Positions 7,910 to 14,054 of a stretch of 14,656 nucleotides of DNA are shown here, piece after piece. Made by a program: the position numbers and the translations under genes. The notes below the pieces were generated by a model. That model was not told the DNA's origin and searched no databases. It saw only the letters and a program-made list of their open reading frames with translations. Within the stretch, counting starts at the first letter, position 1. Each line of letters begins with the position of its first letter. Origin of the DNA: CAYFMP01 sp964344215 (lineage in GTDB: Bacteria; Pseudomonadota; Alphaproteobacteria; Rhodospirillales; Casp-alpha2); assembly GCA_964344215.1 (NCBI GenBank), contig CAYFMP010000085.1:1-14656 (forward strand). The letters run 5' to 3'.

Positions 7910-8419
7910 CTATCCTTCCCCGCTTGGGGATTTCTTGTACCGCTCGAAAGGCTCGCTGTAGGGTCTCCCGTCCTTATGAATGAATTGGTTCAAGCCGTCC
8001 TTGAGGCGGATCAGCATGTCGATATCCGGATAATCGGCTTCATCGCCCTCATCGCGGGCGCCGATTTCCAGATAGACCGCGTCCTCATCGGATCGGTTGA
8101 CCAGATGATGGCCATCTTCTACACCGGCCGGATAGCCGGCCACCATGCCCGGTCCGAGCGCCTGCTCGCCGCCGTCGGTCACGCTGATCACTTCACCGGA
8201 GACGATGTAGACGAACTCGTCCTCGCGGCTGTGCCAATGGCGCTGCGAGGCCCAGCAGCCGGGCGGTAGCGTCACCAGATTGACGCCGAACTGGGTCAAT
8301 CCGAGCGCGTCTCCAAGTGGCCGCTTGGCGCGCGTCGCGCAGTCGGCGGCATAGGGCTCCGGGTAGGATGAGCCGATGCGTGGCTCGATAGTCTCGGGGT
8401 CGAGTGCGGGTTTCTTCAT
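7910..8419 (-). CDS. Cupin domain protein
   Basis: A 169-residue single-domain cupin. Motif 1 is HWHSREDEFVYIVSGE, giving metal ligands His61, His63 and Glu68 with Gly75. Motif 2 is YPAGVEDGHHLVNRS, giving the fourth ligand His104 and Asn108. A metal-binding beta-barrel is therefore well supported. The long N-terminal (EPRIGSSYPEPYA) and C-terminal (GRPYSEPFERYKK) arms resemble a group of proteobacterial cupins of unknown reaction, often annotated as auxin-binding-like or mannose-6-phosphate-isomerase-like. It has a GGAGGA ribosome site about 11 bases upstream and is tightly followed by thiolase. Function in the cluster is unknown; a small-molecule binding or dioxygenase-like role is only possible. 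Confidence 0.88.
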   Translation of the reverse strand: MKKPALDPETIEPRIGSSYPEPYAADCATRAKRPLGDALGLTQFGVNLVTLPPGCWASQRHWHSREDEFVYIVSGEVISVTDGGEQALGPGMVAGYPAGVEDGHHLVNRSDEDAVYLEIGARDEGDEADYPDIDMLIRLKDGLNQFIHKDGRPYSEPFERYKKSPSGEG

Positions 8420-8449
8420 ATCGCTCGTGGTCCTCCGTTCCTCAAAACT

Positions 8450-8626
8450 TCAAGCCGTGCGCTTGGGGCGGCGCACTAGCTCGCCGCCGCAGTTGGGGCA
8501 GACCCGGGCCATGTCCATGGTGCACGGGCCGCAAAAGGTGCACTCGTACGAACAGATCCAGGCTTCGCCGTCGGGTCTGAGCCCGGTCTCGCACTTCTCG
8601 CAATCTTGCTTCATCTCCAGCGCCAT
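8450..8626 (-). CDS. DUF1272 small zinc-ribbon-like protein
   Basis: This 58-residue protein has eight cysteines in pairs: CEKC, then CSYECTFCGPC, then CPNCGGEL. The pattern and the ending ELVRRPKR match DUF1272, a short family presumed to bind two zinc ions. The ATG at 8626 is preferred over an in-frame GTG two codons earlier because GGAGAAG lies 6 bases before the ATG. It sits 30 bases upstream of the cupin gene and is probably co-transcribed. No reaction is known for the family. Confidence 0.87.
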   Translation of the reverse strand: MALEMKQDCEKCETGLRPDGEAWICSYECTFCGPCTMDMARVCPNCGGELVRRPKRTA

Positions 8627-8679
8627 CGGCACTTCTCCGGTGTTCGAATTTCGACCATGAGATGCTTCAACAACTGTGG

Positions 8680-9291
8680 CTAATCAGATTTGAAAAAGAC
8701 GCTTAAGTACAAATTCTTATCTTCCCAATGCTCTATCACTTCGTCCAATACGTCATTCGCAAAGACCTCTATCATTTGTTTCAAATCCACAATGAATTTC
8801 TCTTTCCGGTCAGAGATTATTAGACACTTCGTTTTTATGTTTCTCATACCTTTTATTAAGGCATATGGATCGTCTCTATTTACCCCACCGTATACAATCG
8901 CAGCTTCAGTCGTGTTACGGATCATTTCTATATGAACACTATGAATAATCGAGTTGACTAGCTTCCAAAAACTTATGGGGTTTTGCCGAGTAAACACCTC
9001 GACACTCGTGCCTCGTACATCTATTCCCCATAATGTGATCTTTGCTGCTTTCGCGACGTTGGACTTATGCGCGGTTTCAATTAATCGCCTGGCGTGGATT
9101 GAGAACACCAACAGATCATCCAACGCCAACACGTCCTGTTTTTCATAGATGTCTATTCCTCCTTTCAATCCTTTCGCAGATGCGTAAGACGCCAGTCGAG
9201 CTCCCCGGCTGACAACGCTTTCGAAAGCATGTTTGACAAGCGATTGAGAATGAGTTTCCGATTTTCTCTTCGAGTCCTTTTCAGTGCTCAC
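8680..9291 (-). CDS. AT-rich orphan gene of unknown function, likely acquired
   Basis: The 203-residue protein matches no family I recognise. It has a charged, Lys/Ser-rich N-terminus (about 1-20) with no signal peptide, a helical stretch VLALDDLLVFSIHARRLIE near 54-72, and an alternating beta/helix second half (ITLWGIDVRGTSVEVF, AAIVYGGVNRDDPYALIKG, KCLIISDRKEKFIVDL), ending in an acidic helix and LYLSVFFKSD. It appears cytosolic. The start is GTG, supported by GAGGAG five bases upstream. Composition is strikingly unlike the neighbours: two hand-counted lines have 24/60 and 19/60 G+C, and codons end in A/T. It lies between the isovaleryl-CoA dehydrogenase (39 bases) and DUF1272 (53 bases) genes in the same direction, so it rides on the operon transcript. 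No transposase or direct repeat is visible beside it. Confidence 0.8.
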   Translation of the reverse strand: MSTEKDSKRKSETHSQSLVKHAFESVVSRGARLASYASAKGLKGGIDIYEKQDVLALDDLLVFSIHARRLIETAHKSNVAKAAKITLWGIDVRGTSVEVFTRQNPISFWKLVNSIIHSVHIEMIRNTTEAAIVYGGVNRDDPYALIKGMRNIKTKCLIISDRKEKFIVDLKQMIEVFANDVLDEVIEHWEDKNLYLSVFFKSD

Positions 9292-9330
9292 CTCAACTCC
9301 TCGATTTAGTCTATGACGTATTATTCTTAT

Positions 9331-10503
9331 TTACCCGCTTTCCTCGAACAGCTCGCGGCCGATCAGCCAGCGGCGGATTTCCGAGGTGCCGGCACCGATC
9401 TCGTAGAGCTTGGCGTCGCGCAGCAGCCGCCCGGTCGGGCTCTCGTTCATATAGCCCATTCCGCCCAGGCATTGTATGGCCTCGCCGGCCATCCAGGTGG
9501 CTTTTTCGGCGGCATAAAGAATGGCCCCGGCGGCGTCCTTGCGCGCTGTCTCGCCGCGGTCGCAAGCGGCAGCGACGGCGTAGACGTAGGCCTTGGCGGC
9601 GTTCATGGTGGTGTACATGTCGGCCAGCTTGCCCTGCATCAGTTGGAACGAGCCGATCGCCTCGCCGAACTGCTTGCGATCGTGGACATAGGGCAGCACG
9701 ACATCCATGCAGGCCTGCATGATACCGGTCGGCCCGGCCGCCAGTACGGCACGCTCGTAGTCGAGGCCGCTCATCAGCACATGCACGCCCTGGCCCTCCC
9801 CGCCGAGCACGTTGTCGGCCGGCACCCGGCAATCCTCGAACACCAGCTCGCAGGTGTTGGAGCCGCGCATGCCGAGCTTGTCGAGCTTCGGCGAGGTCGA
9901 GAACCCGTCGAAACCGCGCTCGACGATGAAGGCGGTGATGCCGCCGGCGCCGGCGTCGGGGTCGGTCTTGGCGTAGATCACCAGGATTTCGGCGTCGGGG
10001 CCGTTGGTGATCCACATCTTGGTGCCGTTCAGCACGTAGGCGTCGCCCTTCTTCTCGGCCCGGAGCTTCATGCCGACGACGTCGGAGCCGGCGCCGGTCT
10101 CGCTCATGGCGAGCGCGCCGACGTGCTCGCCGGAGATCAGTTTCGGTAGGTAACGCTGCTTCTGGGCGTGTGAGCCGTTGCGGCGGATTTGGTTGACACA
10201 GAGATTGGAGTGCGCCCCGTACGACAGCCCGACCGAGGCCGAGGCGCGGCTGATCTCCTCCATGGCGACGACGTGCTCAAGATAACCCATGCCGGCGCCG
10301 CCGTAGTCCTCCTCGACGGTGACGCCCAACAGCCCGAGTTCGCCCATCTTGCCCCACAGCTCGGCCGGGAACTCGTTGCTCTCGTCGATGGCCCGGGCGC
10401 GCGGCGCTATTTCCTCGGCGGCGAAGCTGCGCACACTGTCCCTGAGCATGTCGGCGGTCTCGCCGAGGCCGAAATCGAGGGTCGGAAAATCGTTGGAGAT
10501 CAT
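9331..10503 (-). CDS. liuA: Isovaleryl-CoA dehydrogenase
   Basis: This FAD enzyme oxidises isovaleryl-CoA to 3-methylcrotonyl-CoA in leucine catabolism and passes electrons to ETF. The 390 residues include ALAMSETGAGSDV (130-142), KMWITNGPDA, and the C-terminal LRDAKLYEIGAGTSEIRR. Assignment to IVD rests on the catalytic base: Glu250 in GLDYERAVLAAGP matches Glu254 of human IVD, while the position used by MCAD-type enzymes is Ala371 in GAGTSE, as in IVD. The ATG has a weak AGGT site about 8 bases upstream. It follows the thioesterase gene by 54 bases and lies behind the palindromic promoter at 11038-11066. It supplies the substrate of the carboxyltransferase encoded at the far end of the cluster. 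Confidence 0.95.
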   Translation of the reverse strand: MISNDFPTLDFGLGETADMLRDSVRSFAAEEIAPRARAIDESNEFPAELWGKMGELGLLGVTVEEDYGGAGMGYLEHVVAMEEISRASASVGLSYGAHSNLCVNQIRRNGSHAQKQRYLPKLISGEHVGALAMSETGAGSDVVGMKLRAEKKGDAYVLNGTKMWITNGPDAEILVIYAKTDPDAGAGGITAFIVERGFDGFSTSPKLDKLGMRGSNTCELVFEDCRVPADNVLGGEGQGVHVLMSGLDYERAVLAAGPTGIMQACMDVVLPYVHDRKQFGEAIGSFQLMQGKLADMYTTMNAAKAYVYAVAAACDRGETARKDAAGAILYAAEKATWMAGEAIQCLGGMGYMNESPTGRLLRDAKLYEIGAGTSEIRRWLIGRELFEESG

Positions 10504-10557
10504 CGGGTTACCTGTTTCGTACCGTTCGGTTCATAATAATCGCTGGGGCCGTCCCGT

Positions 10558-11013
10558 CTACTCCGAAACGTCGTCGCGGCCGGTCACCTGCATCATCGTC
10601 TGCTGCATGATGGCGCAGGTCTTCCCGACCCCGTTCATGACCGCCGTCACCTCGCCGCGGGTGATGGTCAGGGTGCGGCCCGGCTTGACCACTTCGCCAC
10701 GCGCGATCAGCACCTCGCCGGCCGCCGGCGCCACCAGGTTGAGCTTGAATTCGACGGTCAGCACGCTGGCCTCGGCGCCAAACAGGGTGAACGCCGCATA
10801 GCCGCCCGCCGAATCGACGATCGCCGCGACCGCGCCGGCGTGCACAAAATCGTGCTGCTGGGTGAGTTCGGGACGGACCGGCAGACGGATCTCGCAGAAA
10901 CCCGGCCGCACGTCGCCGAGCTCGGCACCGATGTGGCTCATCATGCCCTGTTTGGCGAAGCTGACAGCGACGCGCTCGGCGAAATCGGCCGTCGCCGGCT
11001 GAAATTCAACCAT
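10558..11013 (-). CDS. PaaI family hotdog-fold thioesterase
   Basis: A 151-residue single hotdog domain that should hydrolyse acyl-CoA thioesters as a multimer. The active-site helix segment is TQQHDFVHAGAVAAIVDSAG, with His58-Ala-Gly60 and Asp67 in the place of the usual HGG and Asp/Glu. The following strands VEFKLNLVAPAAGEVLIARG and GRTLTITRGEV are typical of PaaI-type proteins. The start has an excellent GGGGAGGGGAA ribosome site. It is the first gene after the promoter/operator at 11038-11066, so it leads the leucine-type cluster. A housekeeping role in freeing CoA from stalled intermediates is plausible, but the substrate is not known. Confidence 0.92.
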   Translation of the reverse strand: MVEFQPATADFAERVAVSFAKQGMMSHIGAELGDVRPGFCEIRLPVRPELTQQHDFVHAGAVAAIVDSAGGYAAFTLFGAEASVLTVEFKLNLVAPAAGEVLIARGEVVKPGRTLTITRGEVTAVMNGVGKTCAIMQQTMMQVTGRDDVSE

Positions 11014-11037
11014 TTCCCCTCCCCTGGCGAAGGAAGG

Positions 11038-11066
11038 ATTATAGTTTACGTTTACGTAAACGTCAA
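11038..11066 (-). promoter_or_regulatory. Sigma-70 promoter of the leucine-type cluster
   Basis: On the minus strand the -35 box TTGACG (11061-11066) and the -10 box TATAAT (11038-11043) are separated by exactly 17 bases, close to ideal consensus. Initiation would fall near 11031, giving a leader of about 18-20 bases ahead of the thioesterase ATG at 11013. The -35 box begins 2 bases from the TAA of the upstream GFA-family gene. Confidence 0.8.
11048..11063. promoter_or_regulatory. Perfect 16-bp palindrome in the promoter spacer, probable MerR-family (LiuR-like) operator
   Basis: ACGTTTACGTAAACGT is its own reverse complement; allowing one mismatched pair the symmetry extends to 22 bases (11045-11066). 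It fills the spacer between -35 and -10, the placement used by MerR-family regulators. LiuR, a MerR-family regulator, controls leucine/isovalerate genes in many proteobacteria, and from memory its sites contain TTTACGTAAA-like half sites. Identification with LiuR is inference; no regulator gene is in the window. Confidence 0.7.
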
Positions 11067-11068
11067 TT

Positions 11069-11509
11069 TTAGAGATCGCCCGGCGTTACGCCGAGTTGGG
11101 CAAGCAATTCGGCCTCGGTCAGGCCCGGACGGGCGTCGCCGAACTGATAGCGGCCCGGTTTGTAATCGACATAGATGTGCTGGTGAAGTTCGAAATCGTC
11201 GGCCTCGTCGAAGGCCTCCGACGAGACAATCAACATTGCCTCCGGGTCGGCCGTCAGCCTATAGAACAGGCTGGTGCCGCACTTGGCGCAGAATCCGCGC
11301 TCGGCCCATTCGGAACTGCGATACCAGGTCAGGCCCTCATCGTCGGCAAACTCGGCCGGGCCTTCGCAATGCACGGCCATGAACGGGCCGGCGCCCCATT
11401 TGCGGCACATGCCGCAATGGCAGACGTTGAACTTCGGCTCGGGTACGGCGATCTCGAAACGGACGGCGCCGCATAGACACCCCCCCGAACGCACCTCCTT
11501 CGACGGCAT
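11069..11509 (-). CDS. GFA family (glutathione-dependent formaldehyde-activating enzyme-like) zinc protein
   Basis: The 146-residue protein has the zinc-binding pattern of the GFA/CENP-V fold: SGGCLCGAVRFE (Cys11, Cys13), VCHCGMCRKWGAGPF (Cys30, Cys32, Cys35) and GFCAKCGTSLFYR (Cys74, Cys77). The founding member Gfa was proposed to speed formation of S-hydroxymethylglutathione, but most homologues are uncharacterised, so formaldehyde metabolism should not be assumed. A GGGAG ribosome site lies 6 bases before the ATG. It ends right at the -35 box of the downstream promoter and is divergent from the DUF1538 operon across 202 bases. Confidence 0.92.
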   Translation of the reverse strand: MPSKEVRSGGCLCGAVRFEIAVPEPKFNVCHCGMCRKWGAGPFMAVHCEGPAEFADDEGLTWYRSSEWAERGFCAKCGTSLFYRLTADPEAMLIVSSEAFDEADDFELHQHIYVDYKPGRYQFGDARPGLTEAELLAQLGVTPGDL

Positions 11510-11711
11510 GACGCTCTCCCTCTTTCTTGATTCGGGTCCGATCCATTCACCACCCGGACGCTAGCCTAGCCCGATGACCGCAACCTGACAAAGGCGCTTT
11601 AGCAGCGTCCGAACGCGGTCTCAAAATTCTGGCCCAGGCCGATACGAGCCGTTACCTTGAATACTGGTCGGTCCCCTCGCGTGAGAAACCGCCGCTGGGA
11701 GTTTGCCGCAC
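11510..11711. other. Divergent intergenic region
   Basis: These 202 bases separate the GFA gene (minus) from the DUF1538 operon (plus) and must hold at least the promoter of the operon. I found no near-consensus -35/-10 pair and no convincing operator on either strand. Confidence 0.5.
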
Positions 11712-12446
11712 ATGAGCAAGGCGATTAAAGGCTTTCTCGGAATTCTCGGCGGCGCGCTTCGCGATCTGGCTCCGATCATCCTGGTCATCGCCTTCTTCCA
11801 GACGATCGTCCTCCAGCAACCGTTTCCCAACCTCGAGGCGGTAGTGATCGGGCTGGTCTGCGTGGTGTTCGGGCTGGCTTTGTTCGTCCAGGGCCTGGAG
11901 ATGGGGCTGTTCCCTATCGGCGAGGCAATGGCCCAGGCGATGGCCCGCAAAGGCAGCTTGGCGGCGCTGTTCGTCTTTGCATTCGCGCTCGGCTTCGGCA
12001 CCACCATTGCCGAGCCGGCGCTGACGGCGGTCGCCTCGGAAGCGGCCGAAATCGCCGGCCGGGCCGGCGTCATCGGGGGCTCACCGGGCGCCATGGAGGA
12101 TTACGCCTTCGGGCTCAGACTGACCGTCGCCCTGTCGGTCGGCGCCGCCCTTGTTCTCGGTGTCTTTCGCATCCTCATCGGCTGGCCGATCCATTATTTC
12201 ATCATCGGCGGTTATCTGATCGTCATCGGCCTGACCGGGTTCGCGCCACCGGAGATCGTCGGCATCGCCTACGATTCGGGCGGCGTCACCACGTCGACCA
12301 TCACCGTTCCCCTGGTCACCGCCCTGGGCGTTGGCCTGGCCAGCGCCATTCGCGGCCGCAACCCGATGCTCGACGGTTTCGGACTGATCGCCTTTGCCAG
12401 CCTGACGCCGATGATCTTCGTCATGGTTTACGGGATGGTCACATGA
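11712..12446 (+). CDS. DUF1538 integral membrane protein, first of tandem pair
   Basis: The 244-residue inner-membrane protein has about six or seven hydrophobic segments (roughly 17-35, 43-65, 82-100, 132-155, 158-180, 193-212 and 220-240). Two conserved stretches stand out within the membrane region: GFGTTIAEPALTAV with Glu101-Pro102, and AYDSGGVTTSTITVP starting at residue 186, followed by GRNPMLDGFGLIAFAS. A polar, acidic Gly-rich motif inside hydrophobic segments is what a transporter substrate or ion site would look like. The family DUF1538 has no established function that I know of. The ATG at 11712 has GGGAG 10 bases upstream and is preferred to a TTG three codons earlier. Its stop overlaps the next ATG (ATGA at 12443-12446). 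Confidence 0.88.
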   Translation: MSKAIKGFLGILGGALRDLAPIILVIAFFQTIVLQQPFPNLEAVVIGLVCVVFGLALFVQGLEMGLFPIGEAMAQAMARKGSLAALFVFAFALGFGTTIAEPALTAVASEAAEIAGRAGVIGGSPGAMEDYAFGLRLTVALSVGAALVLGVFRILIGWPIHYFIIGGYLIVIGLTGFAPPEIVGIAYDSGGVTTSTITVPLVTALGVGLASAIRGRNPMLDGFGLIAFASLTPMIFVMVYGMVT

Positions 12447-13231
12447 AACCGTTCGTCGACGTCATCATCGATACAGCGCTCGTCACCGTCCTCGACGTGT
12501 TGCCGATCGCCGTCATCCTGTTCGTGTTTCAAGCCCTGGTTGTCCGCCGGCGGCCGGCCAACCTCAGGCGTATCGTCATCGGCTTCGTCTACGTGGTGAT
12601 CGGCCTCAGCCTGTTTCTGGTCGGTCTCGAGGAAGCGCTTTTCCCGCTCGGCAAGACCATGGCCCGGCAACTCACCGACCCGACCTTCCTCGGCGCCGTT
12701 GCCGACGCCGCGCCCGATTGGCGCGATTACGCGTGGGTTTACGTGTTTGCCGCCGCCATCGGCTTCTCGACGACGATCGCCGAGCCGTCGCTGATCGCTG
12801 TCTCGCTGAAGGCCCAGGACGTTTCCGGCGGCACGCTCCGGGCCTTCGAGCTTCGCGTTGCCGTCGCCGTCGGGGTCGCTTTCGGCGTCGCCATCGGCGC
12901 CTATCGGATTGTCTCGGGCACGCCGCTTCCCCTGTACATCATGGCCGGCTACGCCGTTGTCATCGTGCAGACGTTCCGGGCCTCGCGGATGATCATTCCG
13001 CTCGCCTACGATTCCGGCGGCGTCACCACCTCGACCGTCACCGTTCCGGTCGTCGCCGCCTTGGGGCTCGGGCTGGCCTCCACCATACCGGGGCGCAACC
13101 CGCTGTTGGACGGTTTCGGATTGATCGCCTTCGCCAGCGTCTTTCCAATTGTATCCGTTTTGGGATACGACATGGCGGTGACCTGGCTGAGGCGTCTCGA
13201 CCAACGCAAGACGAAGGAGGACAGGCAATGA
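12443..13231 (+). CDS. DUF1538 integral membrane protein, second of tandem pair
   Basis: The 262-residue membrane protein is a paralogue of the one just upstream. It repeats both signature motifs at matching depth: GFSTTIAEPSLIAV with Glu114-Pro115, and AYDSGGVTTSTVTVP starting at residue 188, then GRNPLLDGFGLIAFAS. It adds a cytosolic-looking loop near 85-98 (LTDPTFLGAVADAAPDW) and a basic tail (RRLDQRKTKEDRQ). Hydrophobic segments resemble the first copy. Conserved sequence in two coupled genes suggests a heterodimeric membrane unit, as in other transporters built of two inverted or parallel halves. The stop overlaps the ATG of the PII-like gene. Confidence 0.88.
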   Translation: MKPFVDVIIDTALVTVLDVLPIAVILFVFQALVVRRRPANLRRIVIGFVYVVIGLSLFLVGLEEALFPLGKTMARQLTDPTFLGAVADAAPDWRDYAWVYVFAAAIGFSTTIAEPSLIAVSLKAQDVSGGTLRAFELRVAVAVGVAFGVAIGAYRIVSGTPLPLYIMAGYAVVIVQTFRASRMIIPLAYDSGGVTTSTVTVPVVAALGLGLASTIPGRNPLLDGFGLIAFASVFPIVSVLGYDMAVTWLRRLDQRKTKEDRQ

Positions 13232-13578
13232 ACCTGAAGATGATCATGGCTTTCGTGGCCGACGAAAAGACCAAAACGGTCCTTGAGGCCGCCCGCGACG
13301 CCGGCGCCACCGGGGCGACCGTGATTACCGGGGTGCGCGGCGAGGGCCTCGAGCCCGAGAAAACCTTTCTCGGGCTCGAGTTGACGGCGCAACGCGACGT
13401 CCTGATGTTTCTGGTCGCGGCGCCGAAAGCCCGCCAGATACTGGAGACCATCGCCGATGCCGGCAAGTTCGACGAGGAGCCGGGTACCGGTATCGCCATC
13501 CAGATCGAGATCGAGGACGCCGTCGGTCTCAAGTCCCAGGAGGAAGCTCTCATTCAGGAGATCGAGGAATCGCTATGA
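13228..13578 (+). CDS. PII-like signalling protein
   Basis: A 116-residue protein with the PII (GlnB/GlnK) fold order: KMIMAFVADEKTKTVLEAAR, then GATGATVITGVRGEG leading into the T-loop region (about 36-54), LMFLVAAPKARQILETIAD, and a B-loop/C-terminal segment GKFDEEPGTGIAIQIEIEDA (79-98). PII proteins are trimers that bind ATP/ADP and often a carbon metabolite, then dock onto a membrane transporter or enzyme. The T-loop here is short and has no Tyr, so the uridylylation site of GlnB (Tyr51) is absent, and the GKIF element of the B-loop is not conserved. It is therefore a PII-like, not a canonical nitrogen PII. A strong AAGGAGG ribosome site and two 4-nt overlaps tie it to the DUF1538 and CBS genes. 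Confidence 0.85.
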   Translation: MNLKMIMAFVADEKTKTVLEAARDAGATGATVITGVRGEGLEPEKTFLGLELTAQRDVLMFLVAAPKARQILETIADAGKFDEEPGTGIAIQIEIEDAVGLKSQEEALIQEIEESL

Positions 13579-14012
13579 CCGACATGCCAAACTCCCAAGA
13601 CAAGGGAAAGAACGTCACCACCGTCGCCGAAACCATGACGCGGGACGTCATCACCATCGAGCCGACGGCCACCGTCCGCGAAGCGGTCAAGATGATGCGC
13701 CGCAACAAGACCAGTTCGCTGATCGTCGAGCGCCGCGACGCGGCCGACGAGTACGGTCTGGTCGTCGTTTCCGATATCGCCGGCGAGGTGCTGAGCAAGA
13801 ACCTGTCGCCCGATCGGGTTAACGTCTACGAGGTGATGTCGAAACCGGTGCTGACCGTGTCGGCCGGGATGAACGTGGTCTACGCGACGCGGCTGCTGAC
13901 CCGCTTCAAGCTGAGCCGCGCCCTGGTCATCGACGACGAGCGTACGCCGCTCGGCATTGTCACCTTGCGCGACATGGTGCTGCGCGCCATCGAGGACGAG
14001 GAAGCAGATTGA
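13575..14012 (+). CDS. Tandem CBS-domain protein
   Basis: The 145-residue cytosolic protein is essentially one Bateman module: CBS 1 about residues 16-76 (TMTRDVITIEPTATVREAVK, ending VVVSDIAGEVLSK) and CBS 2 about 83-140 (EVMSKPVLTVSAGMNVVYAT, ending GIVTLRDMVLRAI). Such modules bind adenosyl ligands such as AMP, ADP or ATP and control partner enzymes, channels or transporters. No other catalytic domain is attached. Its ATG overlaps the PII-like stop (ATGA at 13575-13578), making it the fourth gene of the operon, and a hairpin terminator follows 18 bases after its stop. It likely reports energy status to the membrane pair; that is inference. Confidence 0.93.
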   Translation: MTDMPNSQDKGKNVTTVAETMTRDVITIEPTATVREAVKMMRRNKTSSLIVERRDAADEYGLVVVSDIAGEVLSKNLSPDRVNVYEVMSKPVLTVSAGMNVVYATRLLTRFKLSRALVIDDERTPLGIVTLRDMVLRAIEDEEAD

Positions 14013-14030
14013 CCACTGGCAAAGTGCCCC

Positions 14031-14054
14031 GGTCCGATTACGGACCTAGCTTTT
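14031..14054 (+). terminator. Intrinsic terminator of the DUF1538 operon
   Basis: A perfect 6-bp stem GGTCCG/CGGACC with a 4-base loop ATTA (14031-14046) is followed by TAGCTTTTC. It lies 18 bases after the CBS gene stop. The stem's last base overlaps the stop codon of the convergent gene at 14046. On the minus strand no T-run follows, so it should act only for the plus-strand operon. Confidence 0.6.

Noticed and set aside
6837..7961. 374-codon plus-strand open frame opposite thiolase
   Set aside because: The minus strand encodes a thiolase with all catalytic residues; the plus frame has no recognisable motif.
11582..11612. CTGACA and a small hairpin-like CGCTTTAGCAGCG as promoter or operator of the DUF1538 operon
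   Set aside because: No -10 box at a suitable distance and the stem is only 4 bp, so it cannot be supported.
12428..13228. 266-codon minus-strand open frame opposite the second DUF1538 gene
   Set aside because: Hydrophilic Gly/Asp/Arg-rich shadow; the plus frame has membrane segments, motifs and coupled start/stop codons.
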